From an uncultured Veillonella sp. (GTDB lineage Bacteria > Bacillota > Negativicutes > Veillonellales > Veillonellaceae), in contig NZ_URAR01000004.1 in assembly GCF_900545795.1 (NCBI RefSeq), forward strand, positions 1 to 64,000: a stretch of 64,000 nt of DNA, in the 5' to 3' direction. The position numbers and the translations under genes were made by a program. Below are positions 51,697-60,835 of this stretch, in pieces. The notes under the pieces were generated by a model. The model was not told the DNA's origin and searched no databases. It saw only the letters and a list, made by a program, of their open reading frames with translations. Position 1 is the stretch's first letter, and each line of letters begins with the position of its first letter.

Positions 51697-51767
51697 ATAA
51701 AAAGACCTATCAAACTTACTCCCCCCAGTGTTCTCCTTTAGGTAAGTAATAAGTTATAATAGGTCTT
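51697..51767 (-). terminator. Terminator of the lipoprotein gene
   Basis: AAGACCTAT (51702-51710) pairs with ATAGGTCTT (51759-51767), with an inner AAACTTAC/GTAAG pairing and a large loop, followed on the minus strand by TTTTTATTTT. Confidence 0.75.
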
Positions 51768-51817
51768 CTTATGTGAAAAAATTATATCATGCTACGAATT
51801 AAATTTAATATCAAGTT

Positions 51818-52399
51818 TTAGAATTTAGTTTCTCTGATCAAATTTCCTTGCGCATCAAATACTAAATTATATTTTTCACGTGCTCCGTCTACAGTAATGG
51901 ACGCTGTGAATACGCTGTTCTCAACAGAGAAAAGGTAAGTGATGCCATATTTTACTTCGCCACCTTCTATGCTTTTAGCCTTCTCTTGAGCTACTTTGTA
52001 CATATCTGGTATTTTATTAAAATCAATGGCACTAATAGGGCCTACATTGTCAGCTAACACACCATCACCTGTTAATTGAACTGGCTCTGGACCACTCCAT
52101 TTACCGTTTTGGTAACGATAGCCATCAGCCTTATCAGTAGTTCCTGGTTTTTGAATGGTAATCATTATAATATTGCCTAATTCTTTGCGGTTATCAACGG
52201 TAATACCATCCATAGCTTTTAAATCATGACCTTTTAATTCGTCTCTGTTCTTAAGTTCATCAAAAAGCTTATTTGCGTAACCTGGTTCTGTTAGTACGTT
52301 TTTGCTACCGCCCCCTGTTAAACTACTTACAGCATCGCCGCAGCCTGCTATAAAAAACACTGAAAACACTACTAATAACATTACCCAAAGTTTTCTCAT
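51818..52399 (-). CDS. Lipoprotein of unknown function
   Basis: A signal peptide (MRKLWVMLLVVFSVFFIAGC) with lipobox IAGC directs lipid attachment at Cys20. The mature part of about 170 residues is hydrophilic, with two beta-rich halves (KELGNIIMITIQKPG... and EVKYGITYLFSVENSVFTASITVDG) that could be a PepSY-like or DUF fold; I do not name it. ATG at 52399 has GGGGAGG 7 bases upstream; the upstream ATG at 52405 is too close to it. Single gene. The 290-base stretch 52436-52725 upstream holds nothing I can identify. Confidence 0.75.
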   Translation of the reverse strand: MRKLWVMLLVVFSVFFIAGCGDAVSSLTGGGSKNVLTEPGYANKLFDELKNRDELKGHDLKAMDGITVDNRKELGNIIMITIQKPGTTDKADGYRYQNGKWSGPEPVQLTGDGVLADNVGPISAIDFNKIPDMYKVAQEKAKSIEGGEVKYGITYLFSVENSVFTASITVDGAREKYNLVFDAQGNLIRETKF

Positions 52400-52725
52400 T
52401 GTCATGCCTCCCCGATTTAATATACTGCAAAACAAAAAACCTCATCTATATCTCATATTATAAGCCATGAATAATGATTTTCAAAATATCAAACTTGAAA
52501 CGTAACTACAATAAATACAAGTTCTTCATTTAATATAACTTAATATGATATCCCCCTATTCACATGCATCATAGCTTTATAAAATGAATTCGCCGCTTAT
52601 AATCATGCCCTATCTAAATCAATCTTTCATAACGCTCAATTTACCCTCAATTTGATTTTATTATGTATCCTTCAACTTATTTGTATCTCCATATAAACAA
52701 ATGGCTTCAGAGGCTACTTTTCTAT

Positions 52726-52853
52726 AAAAAATACCCCCTAGAATTCTAGGGGGTCTGTTGAGCCTTCGTTTTTTTAACATGGCGCGCTCTACGTCCATAT
52801 ACGCTATTGAGCTTTTATTTTTTTACATGGCGCGCTCTACGTCCATATATTGT
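52726..52853 (-). ncRNA. Candidate small noncoding RNA with duplicated 48-nt module
   Basis: A self-contained minus-strand transcription unit with no significant reading frame. A near-ideal promoter at 52860-52888 would start RNA near 52853. The RNA contains two near-identical modules, each with GGACGTAGAGCGCGCCATG, separated by A-rich linkers, and ends at a strong intrinsic terminator: a palindromic stem (52733-52754) and T6. Predicted length about 128 bases. Not 6S, tmRNA, SRP or RNase P RNA by eye. Confidence 0.65.
52758..52849. repeat. Two tandem 48/49-bp direct repeats
   Basis: Copies at 52758-52801 and 52807-52849. The 25-base cores (52777-52801 and 52825-52849) are identical; the T-rich lead differs by substitutions and one indel. 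The GC-rich core stands out in AT-rich surroundings. Confidence 0.92.
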
Positions 52854-52859
52854 TAACTT

Positions 52860-52888
52860 AATATATCACAACTAGCTTTTAATGTCAA
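52860..52888 (-). promoter_or_regulatory. Promoter of the candidate small RNA
   Basis: TTGACA (52883-52888) and TATATT (52860-52865) with a 17-base spacer on the minus strand. There is no gene downstream until the lipoprotein, and a terminator intervenes. Bases 52889-53096 show nothing else. Confidence 0.85.
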
Positions 52889-53096
52889 TTTTACACTCCA
52901 ATTAAAGTATGGAAGCTATAAAGTATTATCTAAACTATAAAGAATTAAGCATAAGATTAAAAGTCACCAAACCAATAATAAAAGTGCACATTCTAAATTA
53001 ATGACAAATTACTAGCAAAAGAGTCATCGTCAATTTAATCTAATTCTGAATCTACCATTTAAGTAATAAGAGGAGTAATAATCTGCTAATAAATAA

Positions 53097-53126
53097 TTGA
53101 CAATTCCCAATACTATCTAGTATCAT
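53097..53126 (+). promoter_or_regulatory. Promoter of tRNA-Ala
   Basis: TTGACA (53097-53102) and TATCAT (53121-53126) with an 18-base spacer, 17 bases upstream of the mature tRNA. Confidence 0.75.
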
Positions 53127-53142
53127 AATACCTGTAATACTT

Positions 53143-53218
<76 letters not shown>

Positions 53219-53222
53219 CGTA

Positions 53223-53248
53223 AACCGCACAATTGTGCGGTTTTTTAT
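53223..53248 (+). terminator. Intrinsic terminator of tRNA-Ala
   Basis: Perfect 8-bp stem AACCGCAC/GTGCGGTT with an AATT loop and T6, 4 bases after the tRNA. Confidence 0.95.
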
Positions 53249-53339
53249 TATATATGACAAAAGAATATAAATATTGACAAATTATTCAGTAAATAAAATC
53301 CTAGAATAATTACTAGGCAAATTTATAGTATAAATAACT

Positions 53340-53371
53340 AAAAGAGCCAGCAAATTAGCTAGCTCTTTTTT
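53340..53371 (-). terminator. Terminator overlapping the end of the membrane-protein pair
   Basis: On the minus strand AAGAGCTAGC pairs with GCTGGCTCTT (one wobble), followed by a T run; the stop codon of the upstream gene lies in the loop. Confidence 0.7.
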
Positions 53372-53852
53372 CATATTCATATACTTTTTTACGCAACACA
53401 TATTCAACTGTAGCAGTCATGTAAAACAAAAGATAAAAATAGGTAATACTCACCAAGCCCATATATAAAGTAGGTAGCAATGTATTTAATCGACTCATGG
53501 CCCCTAATGAATTAATAGCATCGCCTATTATGCTTGCCACTATGAGAAAACACATAAAGTAAACAATGGTTAATATTAGCGCAACCATATAGAATATGAC
53601 AAGGAAAAACTTCTTACCTAGCTTAGTATTAGGAAATCGTTGCTCTAAACCCCGTTCATATAAAGGGCGACAAGCTAAAGCATAAAAGGTAATAACCAAA
53701 CAAATCAATATTAATATAGCACTATAAATCCAGAGTGTATTGAGATTAAATAGTAAAAAGTAATCTCCAAGACCAATAGTTATAATGCACAATATTTGAA
53801 ATAAAATGCTCGCTGCACAAGCACGCCATCCAAACAAAATATAATCTTTCAC
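53355..53852 (-). CDS. Small polytopic membrane protein, paralogue A
   Basis: 165 residues with four membrane helices. Starts MKDYILFGWRACAASILFQ and shares with its neighbour the pattern ALACRPLYERGLEQRFPNTKLGKK in the middle loop and MTATVEYVLRKK near the end. I do not recognise the family. GTG start at 53852 with AGAGGTGG upstream. It is the second of two tandem paralogues, 24 bases apart, sharing one terminator, so the pair probably arose by duplication and is co-expressed. Confidence 0.7.
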   Translation of the reverse strand: MKDYILFGWRACAASILFQILCIITIGLGDYFLLFNLNTLWIYSAILILICLVITFYALACRPLYERGLEQRFPNTKLGKKFFLVIFYMVALILTIVYFMCFLIVASIIGDAINSLGAMSRLNTLLPTLYMGLVSITYFYLLFYMTATVEYVLRKKVYEYEKRAS

Positions 53853-53876
53853 ACAATTCCACCTCTAAGTAAATTT

Positions 53877-54386
53877 TTAATGTTCAACCCCCAATAATCG
53901 CTCTCTATATTTCACCATTTTGCGACGCCAAATGTACTCCACAGTGGCCGTGCAATACAATAAAAAATAAAAGAAGGTAAAGCCAAATACACCGACCATG
54001 ACAAAGGGCAAAAGTGCTGCTGAATAATATTGTCCCTCAATATCTGATACTGAGTTAACTAACTCCCATGTTACAAAGGTAAAGAATAAGGCATATATAA
54101 TTAAAAGTAACAGCCCTACCATTATAAGAGCGAAGAAAAATACCTTTTTAGATAAATTAGTGCCCGGAAATCTTGTATCTAAGCCCTTTTCATAAATAGG
54201 GCGACAGCCAAACGCCAGTAAAGTAATGACAACGAAAATAACCGTTCCGATTAATAAATTGTAGCCCACTCCATCTGGACTGGCTGCTATGCCAATATTA
54301 ATCGTATATAGACAAATTAACGCTAAAAACTGAAATACTAGACTCGCTCCACAAGCACGAAGCCCAAATTTTAAATAATCCTTCAC
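53877..54386 (-). CDS. Small polytopic membrane protein, paralogue B
   Basis: 169 residues, four membrane helices, starting MKDYLKFGLRACGASLVFQ. Shares FGCRPIYEKGLDTRFPGTNLSKK and CTATVEYIWRRK with paralogue A, although overall identity is moderate, so the duplication is old. GTG start at 54386 with AAGGTGG 9 bases upstream. No known family recognised; function unknown. Confidence 0.7.
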   Translation of the reverse strand: MKDYLKFGLRACGASLVFQFLALICLYTINIGIAASPDGVGYNLLIGTVIFVVITLLAFGCRPIYEKGLDTRFPGTNLSKKVFFFALIMVGLLLLIIYALFFTFVTWELVNSVSDIEGQYYSAALLPFVMVGVFGFTFFYFLLYCTATVEYIWRRKMVKYRERLLGVEH

Positions 54387-54448
54387 TATATCGCCACCTT
54401 AGAAACCTAATGCATATACTACGCGTTACTACTTTCAAATCCATTCTA

Positions 54449-54979
54449 TCACACTTTGAAAAGATGTTTAAACTTTTCATGGATTACTTCTAAAGACACG
54501 GGCATATAGTCATGGGCTTCAACACCTACATCATATCTAAGGATACCATTTGCAATATTCTCTTCATTATATCGTCCATCGGAATGAATGTGACCATGCA
54601 AATTAATCCCTCGATTATGCCGTGAATGCTTCCACTCTAGCATAGGATAATGGATGAGTGAATATGTAACATGTTCATATTTAAACATTTTAAAATCTGT
54701 TATTTCTTCAAATAAACTAACATCATAATCATCACGATCATGATTGCCTCGCACTAAAATCTTCTTTCCCTTTAAACGAGCAATTAATTCATTCGCTTCA
54801 TTAGTTCCTAGGCGAAAAGTTAAGTCGCCTAAAATATATACTATATCATTCTTATGCACTACAGAATTATATTTCTTGATTAATGTTTCGTTCATCTCCT
54901 CTAAGGATGCAAAGGGGCGATTTTGTAGTCTAATCACCTTTCTATGGCCTAAATGTAAGTCACTAGTAAAATATACCAC
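54449..54979 (-). CDS. Calcineurin-like metallophosphoesterase
   Basis: All metal-binding motifs are present: TSDLHLGH (DxH), ILGDLTF (GD), VRGNHDRDD (GNHD), LIHYPM and INLHGHIHSDGR (GHxH). 176 residues, so a single minimal domain, similar to YfcE-type or phage-type phosphoesterases. GTG start at 54979 with GGGAG upstream. Substrate unknown. Single gene. Confidence 0.88.
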   Translation of the reverse strand: MVYFTSDLHLGHRKVIRLQNRPFASLEEMNETLIKKYNSVVHKNDIVYILGDLTFRLGTNEANELIARLKGKKILVRGNHDRDDYDVSLFEEITDFKMFKYEHVTYSLIHYPMLEWKHSRHNRGINLHGHIHSDGRYNEENIANGILRYDVGVEAHDYMPVSLEVIHEKFKHLFKV

Positions 54980-55064
54980 TATAACACTCCCAATCTACAT
55001 AATATCCCCATGATTAATTAAACTCTTATATTTAAACCTATATAATCTCTTATGCTTCGACTAT

Positions 55065-56375
55065 TTAATCTCTTAAAAATTTGCTAAACACATAGTTTCC
55101 ATGTTTAGCACCATCTCTTGTGAGTCGCCACCCAAAGCTCATCTGCCCTACAGGCATACCAGCGGGCGTACTCAAATACGGATTTTTCTCTACATCAGGT
55201 CTAAATGCAGAAAGATCAGAGCCTAAACCGGGCAATTTAGAGACCATTGTTTCATCATATAATTCCACTAGCCCCTGCACAGTTAAGATGTGTAGAACAT
55301 CACCAAAAATTTCATGTACATTACTATTAAATCGCTGTTTAAACCTATCAGCACGCAATCCCCACTTAGTGCGCAAGGCTAAGAAGCAATAATCTTCTAC
55401 TGCCCGTTCATTACTGATTGATTCTTCAAAAACTATAGGCAACAATCCTTGTCGAATGCGATTTATATAAGGCACTACATAAGGCTCATTATTGCGGCGC
55501 ACATCATTATAAAAAGAATATGCCCCTGCACCAAAAGCTAAATAATCGCCATACTGCCAGTAGCGCAAATTATGATGGCTATAAGCTTTATTATTGGTGA
55601 AATTAGAAATTTCATATCGCTCAAAGCCATGTGCCTCTAAAGTATCTAACATGCAATCATACATAGTTTCATTTTCATCATCACTGGGCAATTGAATATG
55701 ACCTAATTCCACTTCCTTATGGAGATTAGTCCCCTCCTCTAATTGGAGTCCATAAATCGAAATATGATTGACTCCTAAATCGAGTAAAGTCTCCACATTA
55801 GTCTTAATATCTTGCAAACTTTGACCAGGTAAAGCATAAATTAAGTCCCCACTTACAGTGGGAAAACCTACATCAATGGCATCGCGAATAGCTTGTTTTG
55901 CCATGGACGCCGTATGACCGCGACGCAGTAAAGTCAATAATTCATCATCAAAAGTCTGCACGCCATAACTCAATCGTGTCACACCGAGCTCTTTTAATCC
56001 CTGTAAGTAAGCTTTATCTATTTCACCAGGATTCGCTTCCATAGATACTTCCATTACAGACAGGCAATTATAATGCGCCTTTAAGGTATGTAAGATTCGC
56101 TCTATTTGCTGCAAACTTAATTGTGTGGGTGTACCTCCACCAAAATAGATTGTCTTCACTGGTATTTTAGTGGATTCTGGATACTGATTGGCCCACAGCT
56201 CCATTTCTTGGCACATTGATTCTACATATTCTTCGTAATATGCTTCCAGGCCCTCATAGGAAGCAAAATCACAATAGGAACACTTTTTACGACAAAACGG
56301 GATATGGAGGTACACCCCCATATCCCGCTGTGTATTTAAAGAGGGCGTATTTAGATTAGAATATTCTGTATTCAT
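55065..56375 (-). CDS. hemW: Radical-SAM heme chaperone HemW
   Basis: Resembles coproporphyrinogen III dehydrogenase but belongs to the HemW heme-insertion branch. The radical-SAM cluster motif is LHIPFCRKKCSYCDFAS (Cx3CxxC), followed by YFGGGTPTQLS, EANPGEID, GVQTFDDELL and the HemW C-terminal domain. 436 residues. GGGAG lies 6 bases before the ATG at 56375. Downstream of lepA, the usual position of hemW in Firmicutes. Lack of the HemN-specific extra Cys could not be tested without alignment. Confidence 0.93.
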   Translation of the reverse strand: MNTEYSNLNTPSLNTQRDMGVYLHIPFCRKKCSYCDFASYEGLEAYYEEYVESMCQEMELWANQYPESTKIPVKTIYFGGGTPTQLSLQQIERILHTLKAHYNCLSVMEVSMEANPGEIDKAYLQGLKELGVTRLSYGVQTFDDELLTLLRRGHTASMAKQAIRDAIDVGFPTVSGDLIYALPGQSLQDIKTNVETLLDLGVNHISIYGLQLEEGTNLHKEVELGHIQLPSDDENETMYDCMLDTLEAHGFERYEISNFTNNKAYSHHNLRYWQYGDYLAFGAGAYSFYNDVRRNNEPYVVPYINRIRQGLLPIVFEESISNERAVEDYCFLALRTKWGLRADRFKQRFNSNVHEIFGDVLHILTVQGLVELYDETMVSKLPGLGSDLSAFRPDVEKNPYLSTPAGMPVGQMSFGWRLTRDGAKHGNYVFSKFLRD

Positions 56376-56467
56376 ACACACTCCCATATTTGGCTTATCA
56401 CATATTTAGCTTATCACATGATGTTTAATTCTTATAAATCATTATTAAACAGCTATAAGTACTACGC

Positions 56468-58273
56468 TTATTTGTCATCTACCTTCAAGATAGCCATAAA
56501 TGCTTCTTGAGGAATCTCAACGCTACCTACAGCCTTCATGCGCTTTTTACCTTCTTTTTGTTTTTCTAGAAGTTTACGCTTACGGCTAATATCACCGCCA
56601 TAACATTTTGCCAATACGTCTTTACGCCAAGCTTTTACGGTTTCGCGAGCCACAATTTTATTGCCCACCGCAGCTTGAATTGGAATCTCAAACATTTGAC
56701 GTGGAATTAATTCCTTAAGCTTTTCAGCTAATGCACGACCACGAATAGCAGCCCGATCTTTATGAACGATGATGCTAAGAGCATCCACTGGCTCTCCATT
56801 GAGGAGAATATCCATCTTCACCATTGGCGATGCTTGATAGCCAATGAGTTCATAGTCAAGTGATGCATAGCCTTTAGTAGCGGATTTTAACTTGTCAAAG
56901 TAATCGTAAATAATTTCCCCTAATGGCAAATGATATACGATGGAAACGCGCGTTTCATCTAAGTATTCCATACTTTGATACTCACCGCGTTTATCTTGAG
57001 ATAATTCCATAATGGCGCCTACAAAGTCTTTTGGCACAATAGTTGTGGCTTTAACATATGGCTCTTCAATAAAGTCGATTTCTGTAGGTGGTGGCAATTT
57101 AGATGGATTGTCGATTTCAAGCACTTCACCATTTGTTTTATGAACTTTATAGTTTACACTTGGTGCGGTTGTAATAAGAGTTAAATTATACTCTCGTTCC
57201 AAACGTTCTTGAATTACATCCATATGCAATAAACCTAAGAAACCGCAGCGGAAGCCAAAGCCTAAAGCAATAGATGTTTCTGGCTCATATTCTAAGGCAG
57301 CATCATTAAGGTTTAACTTTTCTAATGCGTCACGTAAATTGTCATAATCTTTACTATCTGTTGGGTATAAACCACAGTACACCATGGATACGGCTTTACG
57401 ATACCCTGGCAATGGCTCAGCAGCAGGATTCTCAGCCATTGTTATAGTATCGCCTACATGGCAGTCGCGCACATTTTTAATACTCGCTGCTACGCAACCT
57501 ACAGAGCCACAAGTAAGTTCATCTACAGGAATTAAGCCTGGTGTAAATACACCGAGCTCTGTAACTTCAAAATCTTTACTATCATGCATCATGCGAATGA
57601 TATCGCGCTTTTTAATACTACCTTCTTTAACTCGCACATAGGCAATAGCGCCTTTATACGCATCAAAACGAGAGTCAAAAATCAAAGCGCGCGTAGGTTC
57701 CTCAGATTTATCTGGCGGAGCTGGAATACGCTCAACAATAGCTTCTAAAATATCCTGAATCCCTATGCCGGACTTCGCACTCGCCAAGATTGCATTTGAC
57801 GCATCAAGGCCAATAATATCTTCTATTTCCTTTTTTACTCGCTCTGTGTCTGCACTTGGCAAATCAATCTTGTTAATAACAGGAATAATTTCCAAATCGT
57901 GCTCTAAAGCTAAGTACACATTGGCCAAAGTCTGTGCTTCCACGCCCTGTGCTGCGTCAACTACGAGTAAAGCCCCTTCACAAGCGGCGAGGGAACGCGA
58001 TACTTCATAGCTAAAGTCCACATGACCTGGTGTGTCAATTAAATTCAATGTATATTGTTTTCCATCTTTAGCTGTATGCAAAAGACGTACGGACTGCGCT
58101 TTAATAGTGATGCCGCGCTCCCGTTCCAAATCCATGGAGTCAAGCACTTGTGCTTCCATCTCACGTTTAGTTAATGTGCCCGTCTCTTCAATTAGACGGT
58201 CTGCTAGGGTGGATTTCCCATGGTCAATATGGGCTATAATACAGAAATTACGAATGTGCTCAGTCGTCGACAT
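56468..58273 (-). CDS. lepA: Elongation factor 4 (LepA)
   Basis: Ribosome-associated GTPase. G motifs AHIDHGKSTLAD, DTPGHVDFSYEV and NKIDLPSAD, then the LepA-specific C-terminal domain with KLKELIPRQMFEIPIQAAVGNKIVARE and AKCYGGDISRKRKLLEKQKEGKKRM. 601 residues. GAGGTATACT precedes the ATG at 58273; the ATG at 58285 lies too close to its site. Follows mnmA by 18 bases. Confidence 0.97.
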   Translation of the reverse strand: MSTTEHIRNFCIIAHIDHGKSTLADRLIEETGTLTKREMEAQVLDSMDLERERGITIKAQSVRLLHTAKDGKQYTLNLIDTPGHVDFSYEVSRSLAACEGALLVVDAAQGVEAQTLANVYLALEHDLEIIPVINKIDLPSADTERVKKEIEDIIGLDASNAILASAKSGIGIQDILEAIVERIPAPPDKSEEPTRALIFDSRFDAYKGAIAYVRVKEGSIKKRDIIRMMHDSKDFEVTELGVFTPGLIPVDELTCGSVGCVAASIKNVRDCHVGDTITMAENPAAEPLPGYRKAVSMVYCGLYPTDSKDYDNLRDALEKLNLNDAALEYEPETSIALGFGFRCGFLGLLHMDVIQERLEREYNLTLITTAPSVNYKVHKTNGEVLEIDNPSKLPPPTEIDFIEEPYVKATTIVPKDFVGAIMELSQDKRGEYQSMEYLDETRVSIVYHLPLGEIIYDYFDKLKSATKGYASLDYELIGYQASPMVKMDILLNGEPVDALSIIVHKDRAAIRGRALAEKLKELIPRQMFEIPIQAAVGNKIVARETVKAWRKDVLAKCYGGDISRKRKLLEKQKEGKKRMKAVGSVEIPQEAFMAILKVDDK

Positions 58274-58291
58274 AGTATACCTCATACCTCT

Positions 58292-59356
58292 CTAACAAAC
58301 AGTTTCAATAACGCCCCCTCCAAGGACCTGCGTACCTTCATAGAATACGACGGACTGACCTGGCGTGATAGCACGCTGTGGCGTTTCAAAAATTACTTCC
58401 ATTGTTTCATCGTCTAAAATACGCGCTACACAAGGTGATGGGTTAGCTGCATAGCGGATTTTACCAGATGCATGTAATTCCTTAGGAATTGTACCAGATA
58501 AGAAATTATAATGCTTACAAATCATTCGATTAGTGAACAGACTTTCGTCTGGACCTACAATAACTTCGTTCTTTTCACCATCAAGGCGAATTACATATAA
58601 TGGATATTCATAGGCAATACCAAGGCCTTTGCGTTGACCAATAGTATAATTATATAAACCATTATGAGTGCCTAATACTTCTCCATTCTCATGAACAATT
58701 TTACCAGATGCTGGCTTTTCAGTTAATTGTTTTTGAATGAATCCTTGATAATTATGATTTGGCAAGAAGCAAATATCTTCACTATCAGGTTTATTTGCTA
58801 CTGGCAAGTCTCGATCGCTAGCCATGGAGCGTGTCAAAGTCTTCTTTTGTGCTCCTAGTGGGAACATGAGATGACTTAAAATCTTTTGATTTAATGTGTA
58901 AAGTACATAGCTTTGATCCTTACTTGGGTCAGCTCCTTTATGGAGTTCATAAAGCTTTGTATCTTCATTATACTTTACCTGTGCATAGTGTCCAGTTACC
59001 ATATGAGTGGCACCAAGCTCTAAGGCACGATTTAGTAAGAGATCAAATTTTATATTTTTATTGCAGAATACACAAGGATTCGGAGTACGGCCGGCAGCAT
59101 ATTCCTGTACAAAATAATTGACAACATTATCATAAAATACATCGCGCGCATTTACTACGTGATGTTCAATGCCAAGAAAATCACACATTTTCTTAGCATC
59201 CGTTACGGCTAACGGAATATCATCTGCGTCGGTATCATCTACCCATAAACGCAAGGTAATACCAAATACCTTATACCCTTGTTCTAACAGCATCGAAGCT
59301 GTTAAGGAGCTGTCTACGCCCCCACTCATTGCAACTGCAACTGTTCCTTTTTCCAT
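58292..59356 (-). CDS. mnmA: tRNA-specific 2-thiouridylase MnmA
   Basis: Thiolates U34 of tRNA Lys, Glu and Gln. VAVAMSGGVDSSLTA is the PP-loop; NPCVFCNKNIKF carries the catalytic Cys, and SEDICFLPN and GHYAQVKY are conserved; a second Cys lies in the C-terminal region. 354 residues. AAGGAG precedes the ATG at 59356; the 17 residues added by the longest frame have no site. Confidence 0.96.
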   Translation of the reverse strand: MEKGTVAVAMSGGVDSSLTASMLLEQGYKVFGITLRLWVDDTDADDIPLAVTDAKKMCDFLGIEHHVVNARDVFYDNVVNYFVQEYAAGRTPNPCVFCNKNIKFDLLLNRALELGATHMVTGHYAQVKYNEDTKLYELHKGADPSKDQSYVLYTLNQKILSHLMFPLGAQKKTLTRSMASDRDLPVANKPDSEDICFLPNHNYQGFIQKQLTEKPASGKIVHENGEVLGTHNGLYNYTIGQRKGLGIAYEYPLYVIRLDGEKNEVIVGPDESLFTNRMICKHYNFLSGTIPKELHASGKIRYAANPSPCVARILDDETMEVIFETPQRAITPGQSVVFYEGTQVLGGGVIETVC

Positions 59357-59533
59357 GCTTTCTCCTTCTGTGGACCGCTTGGTCCGTACAGTAACATCCA
59401 TATACATGATACAGAGTGAAAGTCCGAATATGTATACTAAAATAAAAATAAAAACTTACGTAAGTATATCACAAAAAATCGATTTTATATAGATTTAGCT
59501 TATCTTGCTAGGCCTTAACAAATATGTATAAAA

Positions 59534-60784
59534 TTAGGCCTGTTCGGTGCGGCATTTTAAAATCTCTTCCGCAGCCCCTAAAATTCCCAGCATTGAATGT
59601 TCAAATACGAGGCCTCCTTGCATAAAAATCGTATATGGAGGACGCACTGGACCATCAGCGCTTAGCTCGATAGATGAGCCTTGTACAAAGGTACCACCAG
59701 CCATAATGATTTGGTCAGTATAGCCTGGCATATCACCCGGTACAGGTCTCACATGAGCATCTACAGGTGAATAGGCCTGCATACCACGACAAAATTGTTC
59801 CATCTCGTCAGCATTATTAAGATTGACAGCTTGAATTAAGTCAAACCGATTAGAATCAACTTTAGGAAATACTTCGTAACCTAGCAATGTACCTACCGAT
59901 GCTGTATATACTGCCCCTTTTAAGGCTTGCAATACAACATGAGGAGCTAAAAATAAACCTTGGAAGAATAAGCGATACCCTGGTGTATACGAACCCATAT
60001 GGTCTCCTAAACCAGGAGCGGTCAATTCATAGGCTACAGCTTCAACTAAATCTTCACGGCCTGCCACATAACCACCAGTAGGAGCAATGCCACCACCGCT
60101 ATTTTTAATCAAAGAACCCGCCATAATATCAGCACCATGTTCAAGGGGTTCTGTCATTTCTGTGAATTCACCATAGCAATTATCAACAAAGCAAATTGTC
60201 TTAGGATTTGCTTTCTTCACGACTGCACAGATTTTTTCAATATCCATAACAGATAAAGGTTCTCTTGTGCTATAGCCACGAGAGCGCTGAATTACAACAA
60301 CGCGTGTATTTTCATTTACAGCCTTTTCAATGGCCTCTAAATCATAAGAGCCTTCCTTAAGCGGTACTTCTTTGTAGATAAAACCGCGTTCCACTAATGA
60401 GCGCTTCATAGGATGCGGTACGCCAATTACGGATTGCATTGTATCATAGGGAGCTCCTACAGCGTAAACAAACTCTTTACCTTGGTCTCCACTGCCGAGC
60501 AAGGCGATTAAAGTCGTTGCTAATGCATGAGTACCTGATACAAAATGAGCACGCACCAAGGCTTTTTCCGCTTTAAATACATGGGCAAAAACCTCATCAA
60601 GTTTTTCACGGCCACTGTCATTATAGCCATAGCCAGTTGTTCCATTAAAGTGATAATCACTTAACTGGCAAGCTTTAAATGCTTCTAATACTTTCTTTGT
60701 ATTATGTAATGCAATGGGCTCAAATTTCTTAAAATGTGGTTCTGCTATTTTCATAGCTTCATCGCGTAATTGATTTAAATTCAT
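59534..60784 (-). CDS. ynbB: Methionine gamma-lyase-like PLP protein (YnbB, aluminium-resistance family)
   Basis: PLP-dependent enzyme of the Cys/Met metabolism superfamily. NGTTGYGYNDSGREKLDEVFA, HFVSGTHALATTLIALL, FVDNCYGEFTEMTEP (PLP Asp) and MAGSLIKNSGGGIAPTGGYVAG with the PLP Lys are characteristic of the YnbB branch. 416 residues. Reaction not established for this branch. It lies directly downstream of miaA, as in many Firmicutes (miaA-hfq-ynbB order, without hfq here). Confidence 0.92.
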   Translation of the reverse strand: MNLNQLRDEAMKIAEPHFKKFEPIALHNTKKVLEAFKACQLSDYHFNGTTGYGYNDSGREKLDEVFAHVFKAEKALVRAHFVSGTHALATTLIALLGSGDQGKEFVYAVGAPYDTMQSVIGVPHPMKRSLVERGFIYKEVPLKEGSYDLEAIEKAVNENTRVVVIQRSRGYSTREPLSVMDIEKICAVVKKANPKTICFVDNCYGEFTEMTEPLEHGADIMAGSLIKNSGGGIAPTGGYVAGREDLVEAVAYELTAPGLGDHMGSYTPGYRLFFQGLFLAPHVVLQALKGAVYTASVGTLLGYEVFPKVDSNRFDLIQAVNLNNADEMEQFCRGMQAYSPVDAHVRPVPGDMPGYTDQIIMAGGTFVQGSSIELSADGPVRPPYTIFMQGGLVFEHSMLGILGAAEEILKCRTEQA

Positions 60785-60835
60785 TAGTTTATTCTTCCTT
60801 TTCTGCTCTACTAAAGGCGTACTATATACGCTCTA

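Noticed and set aside
52777..52849. Mini-frame MDVERAM in the first repeat of the small RNA candidate
   Set aside because: No ribosome binding site, seven codons only; treated as noncoding.
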